Assembly: GCA_902581585.1 (NCBI GenBank)
Contig: CACHPB010000002.1
Coordinates: forward strand, 190,709 to 254,708
DNA: 64,000 nt
Direction of reading: 5' to 3'
From: an uncultured Pelagibacteraceae bacterium
GTDB lineage: Bacteria; Pseudomonadota; Alphaproteobacteria; Pelagibacterales; Pelagibacteraceae
The stretch's first letter is position 1. Each line of letters opens with the position of its first letter. The notes under the pieces are model-generated. The model was not told the origin of the DNA. It saw only the letters and a list, made by a program, of their open reading frames with translations, and searched no databases. This document shows, piece after piece, positions 37,439-47,521 of the stretch. Made by a program: the position numbers and the translations under genes.

Positions 37439-38230
37439 CTATAAAAGAGAAAAAATACTATTATTTTCTAAATCTTTTAAAAGTGATTCACCAATTAAAA
37501 AAGTGCTTATTGAGGTCCTGTTTTTTATATCAAGCAATTCATCTTTTGTTTTAAGACCACTCTCAGAAATTAGAGGGGAAGAGTGATTTGAAACAACATC
37601 AAATATATCATAAGTTGTATTTATTTCAGTTTTAAGAGTTTTTAGGTTTCGATTATTTATACCAATTAAAGCATCCGGATATTTTACTGATTTTTCTGCC
37701 TCTTCAACTGTATGAACTTCAACAATTACACTCATATTATGTTTTAAAGCCTCCTCGTAAATTTCATCAGCAGTTTTTTCAGAAATACCGGCTAATATAA
37801 TCAGTACTGCATCGGCCCCGTAACTTTTTGCTAAAGGTACTTGAAATTTATCAACAAAAAAATCTTTACAAAGAATGGGTAATTCAATTTTTTTTTTTAT
37901 TTCAGAAATATGAGATAGATTTCCTAAAAAAAAATCCTCTTCGGTTAATACAGACAAACATGTTACATTCTTAGAATTATATATATTGGCAATTTTAACT
38001 GGGTCATAATCATTTATCAAAATACCTGCAGACGGACTTGCTTTTTTTATTTCAGCAATTATGGATATTTTATTTTCTGAGTTATTTGTTTGTATTTTCT
38101 TTTTAAAATCAAAAAAAAAGTCCTTCTCACTTATTGCATCCAATAAGCTGTTTATATCAATTTCAAGTTTTAATTTTTCAATTTTAGTTTTTTTTTGATC
38201 AATTATTTTCTGAAGGATATTTTCAGACAT
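37439..38230 (-). CDS. trpC: Indole-3-glycerol phosphate synthase
   Basis: Fourth step of tryptophan synthesis, closing the indole ring. The 263-residue TIM-barrel protein shows IIAEIKKASPSAGIL with the catalytic lysine, LCKDFFVDKFQVPLAKSYGA, VIVEVHTVEEAE, IGINNRNLKTLKTE and LISESGLKT. It overlaps trpD by 8 bases. trpF, trpB and trpA are not in this window. Confidence 0.96.
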   Translation of the reverse strand: MSENILQKIIDQKKTKIEKLKLEIDINSLLDAISEKDFFFDFKKKIQTNNSENKISIIAEIKKASPSAGILINDYDPVKIANIYNSKNVTCLSVLTEEDFFLGNLSHISEIKKKIELPILCKDFFVDKFQVPLAKSYGADAVLIILAGISEKTADEIYEEALKHNMSVIVEVHTVEEAEKSVKYPDALIGINNRNLKTLKTEINTTYDIFDVVSNHSSPLISESGLKTKDELLDIKNRTSISTFLIGESLLKDLENNSIFSLL

Positions 38231-39215
38231 TTTGTAAACTTTTTATATATTTGAATGCTGCTCCAGACTTAATAAAACCTCTAGTATAATTATAAGCAAT
38301 TTTAAAATCATCATATTTTTCAGATATCATTAATCCAGCTGCAGCATTTAAACATACAGCTTTTGAAAAATCATTATCTTCACCTTCAAAAATATTTAAA
38401 ATTTTATCAGAATTAAATTTAGCGTCATCTCCAATTAAATTTTCGAATTTATCAGCATTAATATTTAATTCATCTGGGTCAATTATAAACTCAGATATTT
38501 CATTATTTTTTAGTTGCACAATATTAGTTTTGGCGTAAGGTGATATTTCATCTAGACCATCTTCACTATTTACAATCCAAGCAAATTTTAAATTTAAATT
38601 TTTAAGAGCATTCGCAAAAATTTTTAGAAGTTTGTTATCAAAAACACCAATTACCTGCCTCTCAACAAGTGCTGGGCTGCTTAATGGACCTATCATATTA
38701 AAAATTGTCCTTTTTCCTATTTTTTTTCTTGTTGGACCAACATATTTCATTGCCGAGTGGTAATTTGGTGCGAACATAAAACCAAAATTATCATTTTTAA
38801 TCTGTTCCTCGATTTGTTTTGGTTCTAAGTTGATATTTATATTTAAGGCTTCAAGAACGTCAGCTGAACCACATTTTGATGAAACTGCTTTATTTCCATG
38901 CTTTGCTACTTTAATACCCATACTTGCTAACAACAGCGCTGATGCAGTTGAAATATTAAGAGTATCTTTTCCATCTCCTCCAGTACCACAGGTATCAATG
39001 CAATTTTCAACTTTTACTCTTTTTGATTTATCTCTCAATATATACACACCTCCAGCTATTTCATCTGAAACCTCACCCTTGTCTGATAATAAAGTTAAAA
39101 AATCATAAATTTGTTGATCGCTGGCCTCACCATTCATTAAAATCTTAAATGCATTTTTACTTTCATCAAAATTTAAATTTATTTTGTTTCTGAGCTTTTC
39201 TAAAAATTGATCCAT
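38223..39215 (-). CDS. trpD: Anthranilate phosphoribosyltransferase
   Basis: Second step of tryptophan synthesis, joining anthranilate to PRPP. The 330-residue protein has the PRPP-binding CGTGGDGKDTLNISTASALL, VAKHGNKAVSSKCGSADVLE, FAPNYHSAMKYVGPTRKKIG and GPLSSPA motifs of the family. It lies two bases after trpG and overlaps trpC by 8, in the order trpE-G-D-C typical of alphaproteobacteria. Confidence 0.97.
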   Translation of the reverse strand: MDQFLEKLRNKINLNFDESKNAFKILMNGEASDQQIYDFLTLLSDKGEVSDEIAGGVYILRDKSKRVKVENCIDTCGTGGDGKDTLNISTASALLLASMGIKVAKHGNKAVSSKCGSADVLEALNININLEPKQIEEQIKNDNFGFMFAPNYHSAMKYVGPTRKKIGKRTIFNMIGPLSSPALVERQVIGVFDNKLLKIFANALKNLNLKFAWIVNSEDGLDEISPYAKTNIVQLKNNEISEFIIDPDELNINADKFENLIGDDAKFNSDKILNIFEGEDNDFSKAVCLNAAAGLMISEKYDDFKIAYNYTRGFIKSGAAFKYIKSLQNV

Positions 39216-39217
39216 TT

Positions 39218-39781
39218 TTACTCTTTTACAAAGTTCTCTAAAATTTTTAAACCATATTTAGTTTTGATACTTTCAGGATGAAATTGAACTCCATGAATTT
39301 TATATTCTTTATGCATAACACCCATAATTGTCCCGTCAGATGTACTAGATGTAATTTTTAAATCTTTAGATAAGGATTTTCTATCAATTACTAAACTATG
39401 ATATCTGGTAGCTGTGAAATTTTTTGGTAAATTATTAAGAATACCAATTTTTTTATTTATAATATTGCTTGTCTTTCCATGTACAAGCTCTTTAGCTTGG
39501 GTTATCTTAGAACCAAATATTTGACCAATGATTTGATGACCTAAACAAACACCAAGAATCGGAATTTTTTTATACAAATTTTTTACTATCTTTAAACAAT
39601 TTCCAGATTGATTAGGATTTCCAGGACCTGGAGATATTACAATTTTATTATACCTTTTTTTTAAAATAAAATGATGATCTACCTTATCATTTCTAAAAAC
39701 ATCTACTTTAGAAAAAGATGAAAGATAGTGATATAAATTGAATGTAAAACTATCATAATTATCAATTAAAATTATTTTCAT
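39218..39781 (-). CDS. trpG: Anthranilate synthase glutamine amidotransferase component
   Basis: Class I glutamine amidotransferase that supplies ammonia to TrpE. The 187-residue protein has the oxyanion strand VISPGPGNPNQSG, the nucleophilic cysteine in GVCLGHQIIGQ and the catalytic His-Glu in HGVQFHPESI. In many bacteria the same subunit also serves 4-aminobenzoate synthesis (PabA); that possibility cannot be decided here. It is separated from trpE by 5 bases. Confidence 0.96.
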   Translation of the reverse strand: MKIILIDNYDSFTFNLYHYLSSFSKVDVFRNDKVDHHFILKKRYNKIVISPGPGNPNQSGNCLKIVKNLYKKIPILGVCLGHQIIGQIFGSKITQAKELVHGKTSNIINKKIGILNNLPKNFTATRYHSLVIDRKSLSKDLKITSSTSDGTIMGVMHKEYKIHGVQFHPESIKTKYGLKILENFVKE

Positions 39782-39786
39782 AATCC

Positions 39787-41244
39787 TTATTCCAAAGCTT
39801 TAATTAAAGCTTTTGCTTTATTTACAGTTTCATTAAACTCATTAATGGGTTTGCTATCTGCTACAATTCCTGCACCTGATTGCACGTAAAATTTCTTATT
39901 TTTAGAAATTGCTGTTCTAAGCGCTATACAAGTGTCAAAATCGCCATTCGCTGAAAAGTAACCAATCCCACCAGCGTACACCTTTCTTCTTGTTGTTTCT
40001 AACTCATCAATAATTTCCATGGCTCTTATTTTTGGTGCACCTGAAACAGTTCCAGCAGGAAAACCAGCCAGCAAGGTATCAAATTTACCAAATTTTTTAT
40101 TGAATATACCCTCAACGTTGGAAACTATATGCATCACATGAGAATATCTCTCTATTTTAAAGCTTTCAGTTACTTTAACAGAGTTTATTTTAGAAACTTT
40201 TCCAGTGTCATTTCTTCCAAGGTCAAGAAGCATTAAGTGTTCAGAAAGTTCTTTTTTATCTTTTAAAAGATCTTTTTCATAGAATTTATCTTCTTTTTTA
40301 TTTTTACCTCTAGGTCTTGTACCAGCAATAGGTCTTATAGTTATCTTATTATCTCTAAGCCTCACAAGTATCTCAGGGCTTGCGCCTATAATTTGGAAAT
40401 CTTCAAAGTTAAAAAAATACATAAAAGGAGAGGGGTTAGTAATTCGTAATTTTTTATAAATATCTATTGGTTCTTTATTAAGATCAGTTTCAAACCTTTG
40501 ACTTAGAACAACTTGAAAAATATCTCCAATTTTAATGTAATTTTTAGCTTTAATTACATTGTCTAAAAATTTTTTCTTTGAGATGTTTGATTTAATTTTA
40601 GGTCTAGAGAGATTTACATTTGATGATTTAATCTTCAAATTATAGTTTGATAAAAAAATCATCTCCTCAATTTCTTTTTGAATTTGATCATATTTTGCCT
40701 CATAATTCTTGATTTTTTCATCAGAAAAACAGTTAACTATAAAAAATAATTTTTTTTCAGCATTATCAAAAACTATAAGGTTCCTAGGCCTTAATATTCT
40801 TGCATCAGGAATTTGAAGATCATCTTTTGTACTATTCGGAATTCTTTCAATATATCTTATTATATCATAAGAGAAGTATCCCGAAATTATTGAACTAATA
40901 GGTGGTAATTCTTTAGGTATTTCAAACTTAAAATCTTCAATAATTTTTTCAATATTATTCTTTGGTTTTCCTTTTAGTTTCTTTTTTTTATTTTCATAAT
41001 TTAAAACGCAGTTATTATTATTAAATTCCCATATTTTGTCAGGATTTCTCCCAAAAATAGTATATCTACCTTTTATAAAACCCTTTTCAACCGACTCAAA
41101 AATGAAACTATTTCTTACATTTAAAAAGTTATTTATTAAATTCTCTATTTCTTTTAATCCATTAGATTTGAATGAATAGTAAAGAACCTGGTTTATATTC
41201 TTTAAGTGATTTTTCTTGAATAATTTTAGACCAATATTCAACAT
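39787..41244 (-). CDS. trpE: Anthranilate synthase component I
   Basis: Converts chorismate to anthranilate. The 485-residue protein has the N-terminal feedback domain with NSFIFESVEKGFIKGRYTIFG (tryptophan-site serine-rich region ESVE) and the chorismate-binding domain with GDIFQVVLSQRF, GASPEILVRL, RPIAGTRPRG, HLMLLDLGRNDTGKV, and FPAGTVSGAPKIRAMEIIDE. No leader peptide or attenuator is visible before it because its start overlaps the ppiD-like stop by one base. Confidence 0.96.
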   Translation of the reverse strand: MLNIGLKLFKKNHLKNINQVLYYSFKSNGLKEIENLINNFLNVRNSFIFESVEKGFIKGRYTIFGRNPDKIWEFNNNNCVLNYENKKKKLKGKPKNNIEKIIEDFKFEIPKELPPISSIISGYFSYDIIRYIERIPNSTKDDLQIPDARILRPRNLIVFDNAEKKLFFIVNCFSDEKIKNYEAKYDQIQKEIEEMIFLSNYNLKIKSSNVNLSRPKIKSNISKKKFLDNVIKAKNYIKIGDIFQVVLSQRFETDLNKEPIDIYKKLRITNPSPFMYFFNFEDFQIIGASPEILVRLRDNKITIRPIAGTRPRGKNKKEDKFYEKDLLKDKKELSEHLMLLDLGRNDTGKVSKINSVKVTESFKIERYSHVMHIVSNVEGIFNKKFGKFDTLLAGFPAGTVSGAPKIRAMEIIDELETTRRKVYAGGIGYFSANGDFDTCIALRTAISKNKKFYVQSGAGIVADSKPINEFNETVNKAKALIKALE

Positions 41245-42665
41245 TATCTAAAATAATTTTTTACTCTATCAATTGTCTGATTAAAGATTTTTACTTTATA
41301 TTTTGAATTTAATGAAAGATCATACGATGTATAAATATCGTTGATTAAATCATTGTTTGATTTTGTTGTATATTCTTTGATATTATCAGCATTTTTATCT
41401 ATATCAGAGAAATAAATACTATTTATTCTTGATAAATAAACTTTATCTTTTTCTCCAGTAACTAACGTAAAACTTTTATTTGGCAAAGTATAAATAAGAT
41501 TGACCGACTCCGAGTCAAAAACTTGATTATCATTAAGACTTTCTAATGTGACAGATTTAATATTTTTTTCTTCTTTTGATATTTTAATAAATTCATCTTC
41601 ATTAAATTTTTTCTCATCAATTTTTTCAAAAATATATTTATTAAACTCAAATTTCTTTTTCAAAACTATGTTTTTTTTTAAACTTTCCAAAAAATAAGGG
41701 TCATTGAAATTTGGTATTTTTTTTTTGAGATTTGAAATTTCAAATATTAAATAATAATCATTTTTATCGATTAATTGTATTTTATCCTCGTTTCTTTTAG
41801 AGTATATTTCTTGAAGTGTTTCATCTGAATTGTCATCTAATATAAAATTTTTTATCTCATTAGGCTTTAAATTATAAACCTCATTAATTTCTTTAATACT
41901 TGATCCATTTAGTATGCTGTTTTCGATTTCATCAATTTTTTTGAAAAATTCGTCGTTAAATTCATCAATTTCAATTAAACTTTGAGGAGTTATTTTTGCA
42001 TATGAAATATCAATAAAGTCCATTTTTAAAATATCTTGATTGTTTTTAATGAAATCGTCTATTTCTGAATCTGTTACAGTCTTATCATGAACTAAATCAA
42101 GGTCTAGAAATTCGACATCAATTTTTTTATTTTCATTTATAAAAATTTTATTTTTTAAAAAATGAGGAGATTTAATTCCTCCGCTAATATATTTAAATAA
42201 ATTTTTCTTTAATTCTTGTTTTTTTAATGAATTTTCAAAACTTGATGCTGTAAGATTATTTTCTAATAAAAATTTTTCATATTTTACTCTTGAGAATTTA
42301 TTGTTATCATCCAGTAAAATTGCATTAGATCTAATTTTATTTGCTAAGGCTTTCTCAGAAAGAGATACGTTTAATTCTTTTATCTCCATGTCGATTAATT
42401 TCTCAGATATGAGCTCTGATAAAATTTGTTCTATAATATTATTATCTAGGTTTGCTTTAATAATATCATTTGTAAGCCTGGACTCGTTTATAAAGTTTAC
42501 AAAGTCCTTAGATGAAATTGCTTCATTATTAATCTTTGCAACATTGTTTGTGTTTCCTCCACTAAATACACTTCCCATTCCCCAAAATACAAATGGGATT
42601 ATAATAATTCCAACCAATACTCCTGCAAGTTTAGAATTTGAAAAACCTCTTAATTTACCAATCAT
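41244..42665 (-). CDS. ppiD: PpiD/SurA-like membrane-anchored periplasmic chaperone
   Basis: The 473-residue protein starts with a short cytoplasmic segment and a single membrane helix (LAGVLVGIIIIPFVFWGMG), then a SurA-N-like region with VAKINNEAISSKDFVNFINE and repeated charged helices. PpiD normally is about 620 residues with a parvulin isomerase domain; I see no parvulin signature such as an HIL motif or GGDLGxF here, so it may act as chaperone only. It is the first gene of the trpEGDC operon, an arrangement also seen in other alphaproteobacteria. Confidence 0.75.
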   Translation of the reverse strand: MIGKLRGFSNSKLAGVLVGIIIIPFVFWGMGSVFSGGNTNNVAKINNEAISSKDFVNFINESRLTNDIIKANLDNNIIEQILSELISEKLIDMEIKELNVSLSEKALANKIRSNAILLDDNNKFSRVKYEKFLLENNLTASSFENSLKKQELKKNLFKYISGGIKSPHFLKNKIFINENKKIDVEFLDLDLVHDKTVTDSEIDDFIKNNQDILKMDFIDISYAKITPQSLIEIDEFNDEFFKKIDEIENSILNGSSIKEINEVYNLKPNEIKNFILDDNSDETLQEIYSKRNEDKIQLIDKNDYYLIFEISNLKKKIPNFNDPYFLESLKKNIVLKKKFEFNKYIFEKIDEKKFNEDEFIKISKEEKNIKSVTLESLNDNQVFDSESVNLIYTLPNKSFTLVTGEKDKVYLSRINSIYFSDIDKNADNIKEYTTKSNNDLINDIYTSYDLSLNSKYKVKIFNQTIDRVKNYFR

Positions 42666-42684
42666 ATTATATAGTCTTTATTTA

Positions 42685-42712
42685 TTGAACTAAAAAAAAA
42701 TAAACATATAAA
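42685..42712 (+). promoter_or_regulatory. Candidate tpiA promoter
   Basis: TTGAAC (42685-42690) and TATAAA (42707-42712) are separated by 16 bases in the 61-base gap between the divergent ppiD-like and tpiA genes. The predicted start near 42719 leaves a leader of under 10 bases, with no clear ribosome binding site before the tpiA ATG. Confidence 0.4.
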
Positions 42713-42726
42713 TTATATTAATCACT

Positions 42727-43473
42727 ATGACAAATAATAAAATGTATTTCATTGCTAACTGGAAGATGTTTGGGTCATTAAAGTTAGTTAATTCATTAAA
42801 TAATGTAATAACTTACTCAAAAAAAAATAAACTCAAGGCCAAGATTGTATATTGTCCACCTTACACATTGCTTAAATCTTTTGTAGATAAAACAAAAAAT
42901 TCAAATATTCAGATTGGGGCCCAGGATTGTCATATAAATTCAAATTATGGACCGTTTACTGGAGCAATAAGTTCCAAGATGATTAAAGATTTAGGAGCGA
43001 AATTTGTTATAATTGGACACTCTGAAACAAGAGAGGAAAATGATAATAAAAAAATTAACTTAAAAATAAAATCTGCACTTAATGAAAAATTAAATGTTAT
43101 TTTTTGTATAGGTGAAAAACTAATTGATAAAAAAAAAAAAAGAACGAATTCTGTTTTAAAAAAACAATTGCTAGAGGGTTTAAAAGATTTAAATAAATTA
43201 AATAAAGTTATAATCGCATATGAACCTGTATGGTCAATTGGTACAGGAATTATTCCAACTGAAAATAATCTAATAAAAAACATTAAATTTATAAAATATA
43301 CTTTAAAGAGATCAAAAAGATTTCCAAAATCAAAGGTTTTGTATGGAGGCTCTGTTAATCCAAAAAATATAAAAAATTTAATGGGAATCGATAATATTGA
43401 CGGTTTTTTGATAGGTGGCGCATCCATTAATGAAAAAATATTTATTGATATAATGAAAAAATCAATTAATTAG
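42727..43473 (+). CDS. tpiA: Triose-phosphate isomerase
   Basis: Interconverts dihydroxyacetone phosphate and glyceraldehyde 3-phosphate. The 248-residue TIM barrel has ANWKMFGS with Asn11 and Lys13, the catalytic histidine in VIIGHSETRE, the catalytic glutamate in IAYEPVWSIGTG (flexible loop 6) and YGGSVNPKN. A 13-A run at 43129-43141 encodes KKKKR and could be prone to slippage. It is the first gene of the tpiA-secG-pyrG-kdsA-eno-ftsB-lipA-ratA block. Confidence 0.96.
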   Translation: MTNNKMYFIANWKMFGSLKLVNSLNNVITYSKKNKLKAKIVYCPPYTLLKSFVDKTKNSNIQIGAQDCHINSNYGPFTGAISSKMIKDLGAKFVIIGHSETREENDNKKINLKIKSALNEKLNVIFCIGEKLIDKKKKRTNSVLKKQLLEGLKDLNKLNKVIIAYEPVWSIGTGIIPTENNLIKNIKFIKYTLKRSKRFPKSKVLYGGSVNPKNIKNLMGIDNIDGFLIGGASINEKIFIDIMKKSIN

Positions 43474-43478
43474 GCTCC

Positions 43479-43781
43479 GTGGAAAACATACTATTAATTA
43501 TAAATATAATATTGGCAGCAATACTTGTATTGCTTGTTTTGCTTCAAAAATCAGAAGGTGGAGCTCTTGGTATTGGTGTTTCTCAAGATAACTTTATGTT
43601 TTCAAGAACAGCTGGTAATTTTATGACTAAAGCAACAGCAATTGTTGCAACGCTATTCATAATTTGCAGCCTAGGATTAACTATAATTTCAAGGGGAGAT
43701 CTTCCATCAAATACGTCTGTAATTGATAAAATTGAGGAAAATGCAGACGACGCTCCAAAATTACCAGAAAATAATAATTAA
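43479..43781 (+). CDS. secG: Preprotein translocase subunit SecG
   Basis: Small accessory subunit of the SecYEG translocon. The 100-residue protein has two hydrophobic helices (IINIILAAILVLLVLLQKSE and TAIVATLFIICSLGLTII) joined by the conserved GGALGIGVSQDNFMFSRTAGNF loop in which the LQKSEGGALG stretch is diagnostic. Translation starts at GTG (43479). It lies five bases after tpiA, a pairing common to many bacteria. Confidence 0.94.
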   Translation: MENILLIINIILAAILVLLVLLQKSEGGALGIGVSQDNFMFSRTAGNFMTKATAIVATLFIICSLGLTIISRGDLPSNTSVIDKIEENADDAPKLPENNN

Positions 43782-43821
43782 TACTTTTATTTTTATAAAT
43801 CATTGGCTATAACATAATTCC

Positions 43822-45444
43822 ATGGCGCGATATATATTTGTCACTGGCGGCGTGGTTTCATCACTTGGAAAAGGTTTGTCATCAGCTTCACTTGGTTATT
43901 TACTAAGATCTCAAGGATACAAAGTCAGGATAAGAAAAATGGATCCTTATTTAAATGTTGATCCAGGTACAATGAGTCCATTTCAACATGGTGAAGTTTT
44001 TGTAACCGATGATGGTGCCGAAACAGATTTAGATTTAGGACATTATGAGAGATTTACGGATATATCGGCAAAACAATCTGACAACATTACAACAGGCAGA
44101 ATATATAGTGACATAATTAAAAAAGAGAGAAGAGGTGGTTATTTAGGCAAAACAGTTCAAGTTATACCTCATGTTACAGATAGAATAAAAGAGTTTATTA
44201 AAAAGGATATTACAAATGAAGATTTTGTAATTTGTGAAATTGGAGGAACAGTAGGTGATATTGAAAGTTTACCATTTTTAGAGGCCATAAGGCAATTTTC
44301 AAACGATAATGGAAGATCAAAATCTTTATTTATCCATCTAACATTTGTTCCTTTTTTGAAATCATCAGATGAAATTAAGACAAAACCAACCCAACATTCT
44401 GTAAAAGAGTTAAGAAGTATAGGAATTCAACCCGATATCGTTATATGCAGATCTCAACAATCTATTCCTTTTGATCAACGAAGAAAAATATCTTTATTTT
44501 GTAATGTAGATATCGAAAATGTTATTGAAACAGTTGATGTAAAAACTATTTATGAGGCTCCAATAAGTTTTTTTAATCAAAAATTAGATAAGCAAGTATT
44601 AAAATTTTTTAAATTAAAATCAAAAAAAAGACCAAACTTGTTACCTTGGAAAAAAATAACTAAGATAGTTCTTAATACTAAAAAAACAGTTAATATCGCG
44701 ATCATAGGAAAATATGTAAATCTAAAAGATGCTTACAAGTCTCTTGATGAAGCTCTTACACACGGAGGAATCTTTAACAAAATTAAGGTAAACTTAGTAA
44801 GAATTGAGTCCGATAAGCTTAGATTAAATGAGATAAATCCTAAATTAAAAAATGTTTCAGGAATATTGATACCCGGAGGATTTGGCAAGAGAGGAACAGA
44901 GGGAAAAATTGAGGCAATTAGATATGCTAGGGAAAAAAAAATACCTTTTTTAGGAATTTGTTTTGGAATGCAAATGGCAATGGTTGAATTTGCTAGAAAT
45001 ATCTTGAGAATTAAAGAAGCTGGATCTAGTGAATTAGATAAAAATTGTTTCCCTGTAATAGGATTAATTGATGAATGGAACAAAGATGGAAAAATTATAA
45101 AGGGAACTGATAAAAACCTTGGAGGAACAATGAGATTGGGTCTTTATGAGGCAAAACTAAGAAACAATTCTGCCATAAAAAGAATTTACAAATCTAATAT
45201 GATTAAAGAGAGACATAGACACAGGTATGAGGCCAATATAAACTTAATGCAAAAATTTGAACAAAAAGGTTTGATGTTTTCAGGAGTTTCTCCAGATAAT
45301 AAATTACCTGAAATTATTGAGTTAAAAAATCACCCATGGTTTATTGGTGTTCAATTTCATCCAGAATTTAAATCTAGACCTTTAAATCCTCATCCACTAT
45401 TCTCATCATTTATTAAAGCTGCAAAATCTTTTAATGGAAAATAA
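43822..45444 (+). CDS. pyrG: CTP synthase
   Basis: Makes CTP from UTP using glutamine. The 540-residue protein has the N-terminal synthetase domain ([20 protein letters not shown] with the P-loop; [20 protein letters not shown]) and the C-terminal class I amidotransferase domain with the cysteine in [17 protein letters not shown] and the His-Glu in [12 protein letters not shown] 40-base A+T-rich spacer precedes it. It overlaps kdsA by 11 bases. Confidence 0.98.
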   Translation: MARYIFVTGGVVSSLGKGLSSASLGYLLRSQGYKVRIRKMDPYLNVDPGTMSPFQHGEVFVTDDGAETDLDLGHYERFTDISAKQSDNITTGRIYSDIIKKERRGGYLGKTVQVIPHVTDRIKEFIKKDITNEDFVICEIGGTVGDIESLPFLEAIRQFSNDNGRSKSLFIHLTFVPFLKSSDEIKTKPTQHSVKELRSIGIQPDIVICRSQQSIPFDQRRKISLFCNVDIENVIETVDVKTIYEAPISFFNQKLDKQVLKFFKLKSKKRPNLLPWKKITKIVLNTKKTVNIAIIGKYVNLKDAYKSLDEALTHGGIFNKIKVNLVRIESDKLRLNEINPKLKNVSGILIPGGFGKRGTEGKIEAIRYAREKKIPFLGICFGMQMAMVEFARNILRIKEAGSSELDKNCFPVIGLIDEWNKDGKIIKGTDKNLGGTMRLGLYEAKLRNNSAIKRIYKSNMIKERHRHRYEANINLMQKFEQKGLMFSGVSPDNKLPEIIELKNHPWFIGVQFHPEFKSRPLNPHPLFSSFIKAAKSFNGK

Positions 45445-46258
45445 AGTAATAAATTGTAACGGTATACAGATTTCAAACAAAAATAAAATTTGTTTAATAT
45501 CAGGGCCTTGCCAACTTGAGACAGAACAACATGCTTTAGATATGGCAGGAAAAATTAAAGATGTAACAACTAAATATAATATTGGTTTTATTTATAAAAC
45601 TTCATTTGATAAAGCAAACAGGACTAGCCTTAAAGGCCAACGTGGTGCTGGATTAGAAAATTCATTACCTGTATTTGACAAAATTAAAAAAGATATAAAT
45701 GTTCCAATTCTTACTGATATACATAATCAAGAACAATGTTCTGTAGTCGCGCCTCACGTAGATGTGCTTCAAATACCAGCTTTTCTTTGTAGACAAACAG
45801 ACCTGCTAGTTGCTGCAGCAAAAACCAATAAAATTATTAATGTAAAGAAAGGTCAATTTCTTGCTCCATGGGATATGGTCAATGTAACTAAAAAAATTTC
45901 AGAAAGCGGGAATGATAATATTTTAGTCACAGAGAGAGGTGCTAGTTTTGGCTATAATACACTAGTATCAGATATGAGATCTATTCCTATCATGTCTAAG
46001 AATGGTTACCCGGTAGTTTTTGACGGGACTCATTCAGTTCAACAACCTGGTGGTTTAGGTGAAAAAAGTGGCGGTCAAAGAGAATTTGTTGAATACCTAT
46101 CTAGAGCAGCAACTGCCGTAGGCATAGCTGCTATTTTTTTAGAAACTCATCAAGACCCTGATAATGCTCCATCTGATGGTCCCAACATGGTACCTTTAAA
46201 CAAATTAGACGAGCTAATAAATCAAATTGTGGAAATTGATAATTTAGTTAAAAAATAA
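45434..46258 (+). CDS. kdsA: 3-deoxy-8-phosphooctulonate synthase
   Basis: Makes KDO-8-phosphate from arabinose 5-phosphate and phosphoenolpyruvate, for the inner core of lipopolysaccharide. The 274-residue TIM barrel has [69 protein letters not shown] and [12 protein letters not shown]. The metal site corresponding to the N of the FDKANRTS motif is of the non-metal type. It is placed between pyrG and eno, which makes the phosphoenolpyruvate it uses. Confidence 0.96.
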   Translation: MENKVINCNGIQISNKNKICLISGPCQLETEQHALDMAGKIKDVTTKYNIGFIYKTSFDKANRTSLKGQRGAGLENSLPVFDKIKKDINVPILTDIHNQEQCSVVAPHVDVLQIPAFLCRQTDLLVAAAKTNKIINVKKGQFLAPWDMVNVTKKISESGNDNILVTERGASFGYNTLVSDMRSIPIMSKNGYPVVFDGTHSVQQPGGLGEKSGGQREFVEYLSRAATAVGIAAIFLETHQDPDNAPSDGPNMVPLNKLDELINQIVEIDNLVKK

Positions 46259-46261
46259 TAA

Positions 46262-47521
46262 ATGAGCAAAATCAAACGAGTTGTTGCAAGACAGGTATAT
46301 GACAGTAGAGGAAATCCTACTATAGAAGCTGAAGTATTTTCTAATAATTTAAGTGCATCTGCAATATGTCCATCAGGGGCATCAACAGGTACGTTCGAAG
46401 CTTACGAAAAAAGGGACAAAAATAATAAAAAATATTTAGGAAAAAGTGTTTTAGAACCAGTTGCAACTGTAAACAAATTAATTTCAAAAAAATTAAAAAA
46501 TCAAAATATTCATGAACAAGAGAGAATAGATAGTATTCTTATTAAATTAGATGGCACTAAACAAAAAACTAAATTAGGTGCAAACACAATATTAGCTGTT
46601 TCAATGGCCGTAAAAAAACTATCTGCAAAAGTAAAAAAAATACCATTATATAAAAACTTTATAGTCAAAAAAAACTTTAAGCTTCCTCTTCCATTAATGA
46701 ATATTATAAATGGTGGAGCTCATGCAGATAATGGTCTTAGAATTCAAGAGTTTATGATTAGACCAGATAAAGCAACATCTTTTAATGATGCTGTTAGAAT
46801 GTGTTTTTTGGTGATTAATAATTTAAAATTATTACTAAAAAAAGCTGGCCATTCTATTAATGTAGGTGATGAGGGGGGGTTTGCACCAATGATTAGCGAC
46901 AATGAAAGTGCACTCAAACTGATTGTTCAAGCAATTAATAAATCTGGTTTCAAAAATGGAAAAGATATATCTATTTGTTTAGATGTGGCAGCAAATGAAT
47001 TAATAAAAAAAGGAAAATACTCAATTCATTCAAAAAAATACATTAGTGTTGATAACTCAATAAATAAATATTTAAATTTAATTAAAAAATATCAAATAAA
47101 GTCAATAGAAGATCCTTTCGGTGAAGATGATTGGAAAGCTTGGACTAAATTTTTAAATAAATCTAAAAATAAAACACAAATTGTAGGAGATGATCTTTTT
47201 GTTACTAATCTTGAAAGATTAAAAGTTGGTTTTCTAAATTTATCAGCAAATAGTATTTTGATAAAATTGAATCAAATTGGAACTGTTACTGAAACTTTAG
47301 AAGTAATTAAATTTGCGCAATTGATAGGTTTTAAAACAATCATTTCCCATAGATCAGGAGACACTGAAGATACATTTATTGCTGATTTAGCTGTTGGTAC
47401 AAATTCAAATCAAATAAAAACAGGTTCTTTAGCAAGGTCAGAGAGAATATCCAAATACAATCAATTAATACGTATTGAAGAAGATCTTGGTAGATCTGCA
47501 AAAATGAATAAAATTTACTAA
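46262..47521 (+). CDS. eno: Enolase
   Basis: Glycolytic enzyme converting 2-phosphoglycerate to phosphoenolpyruvate. The 419-residue protein has the N-terminal VVARQVYDSRGNPTIEAEV, PSGASTGTFEAYEKRD, the metal ligands and acid-base residues in NVGDEGGFAP, SIEDPFGEDDW, QIVGDDLFVTN and the catalytic lysine region SILIKLNQIGT followed by ISHRSGDTEDTFIADLAVG. It shares its last base with the ftsB-like gene. Confidence 0.98.
   Translation: MSKIKRVVARQVYDSRGNPTIEAEVFSNNLSASAICPSGASTGTFEAYEKRDKNNKKYLGKSVLEPVATVNKLISKKLKNQNIHEQERIDSILIKLDGTKQKTKLGANTILAVSMAVKKLSAKVKKIPLYKNFIVKKNFKLPLPLMNIINGGAHADNGLRIQEFMIRPDKATSFNDAVRMCFLVINNLKLLLKKAGHSINVGDEGGFAPMISDNESALKLIVQAINKSGFKNGKDISICLDVAANELIKKGKYSIHSKKYISVDNSINKYLNLIKKYQIKSIEDPFGEDDWKAWTKFLNKSKNKTQIVGDDLFVTNLERLKVGFLNLSANSILIKLNQIGTVTETLEVIKFAQLIGFKTIISHRSGDTEDTFIADLAVGTNSNQIKTGSLARSERISKYNQLIRIEEDLGRSAKMNKIY

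Noticed and set aside
42666..42671. TATAAT on the minus strand just before the ppiD-like gene
   Set aside because: It lies directly against the start codon, so transcription would begin inside the coding region.
42945..43427. 160-codon minus-strand open frame inside tpiA
   Set aside because: Overlaps the catalytic part of tpiA; hydrophobic by reverse-complement composition only.
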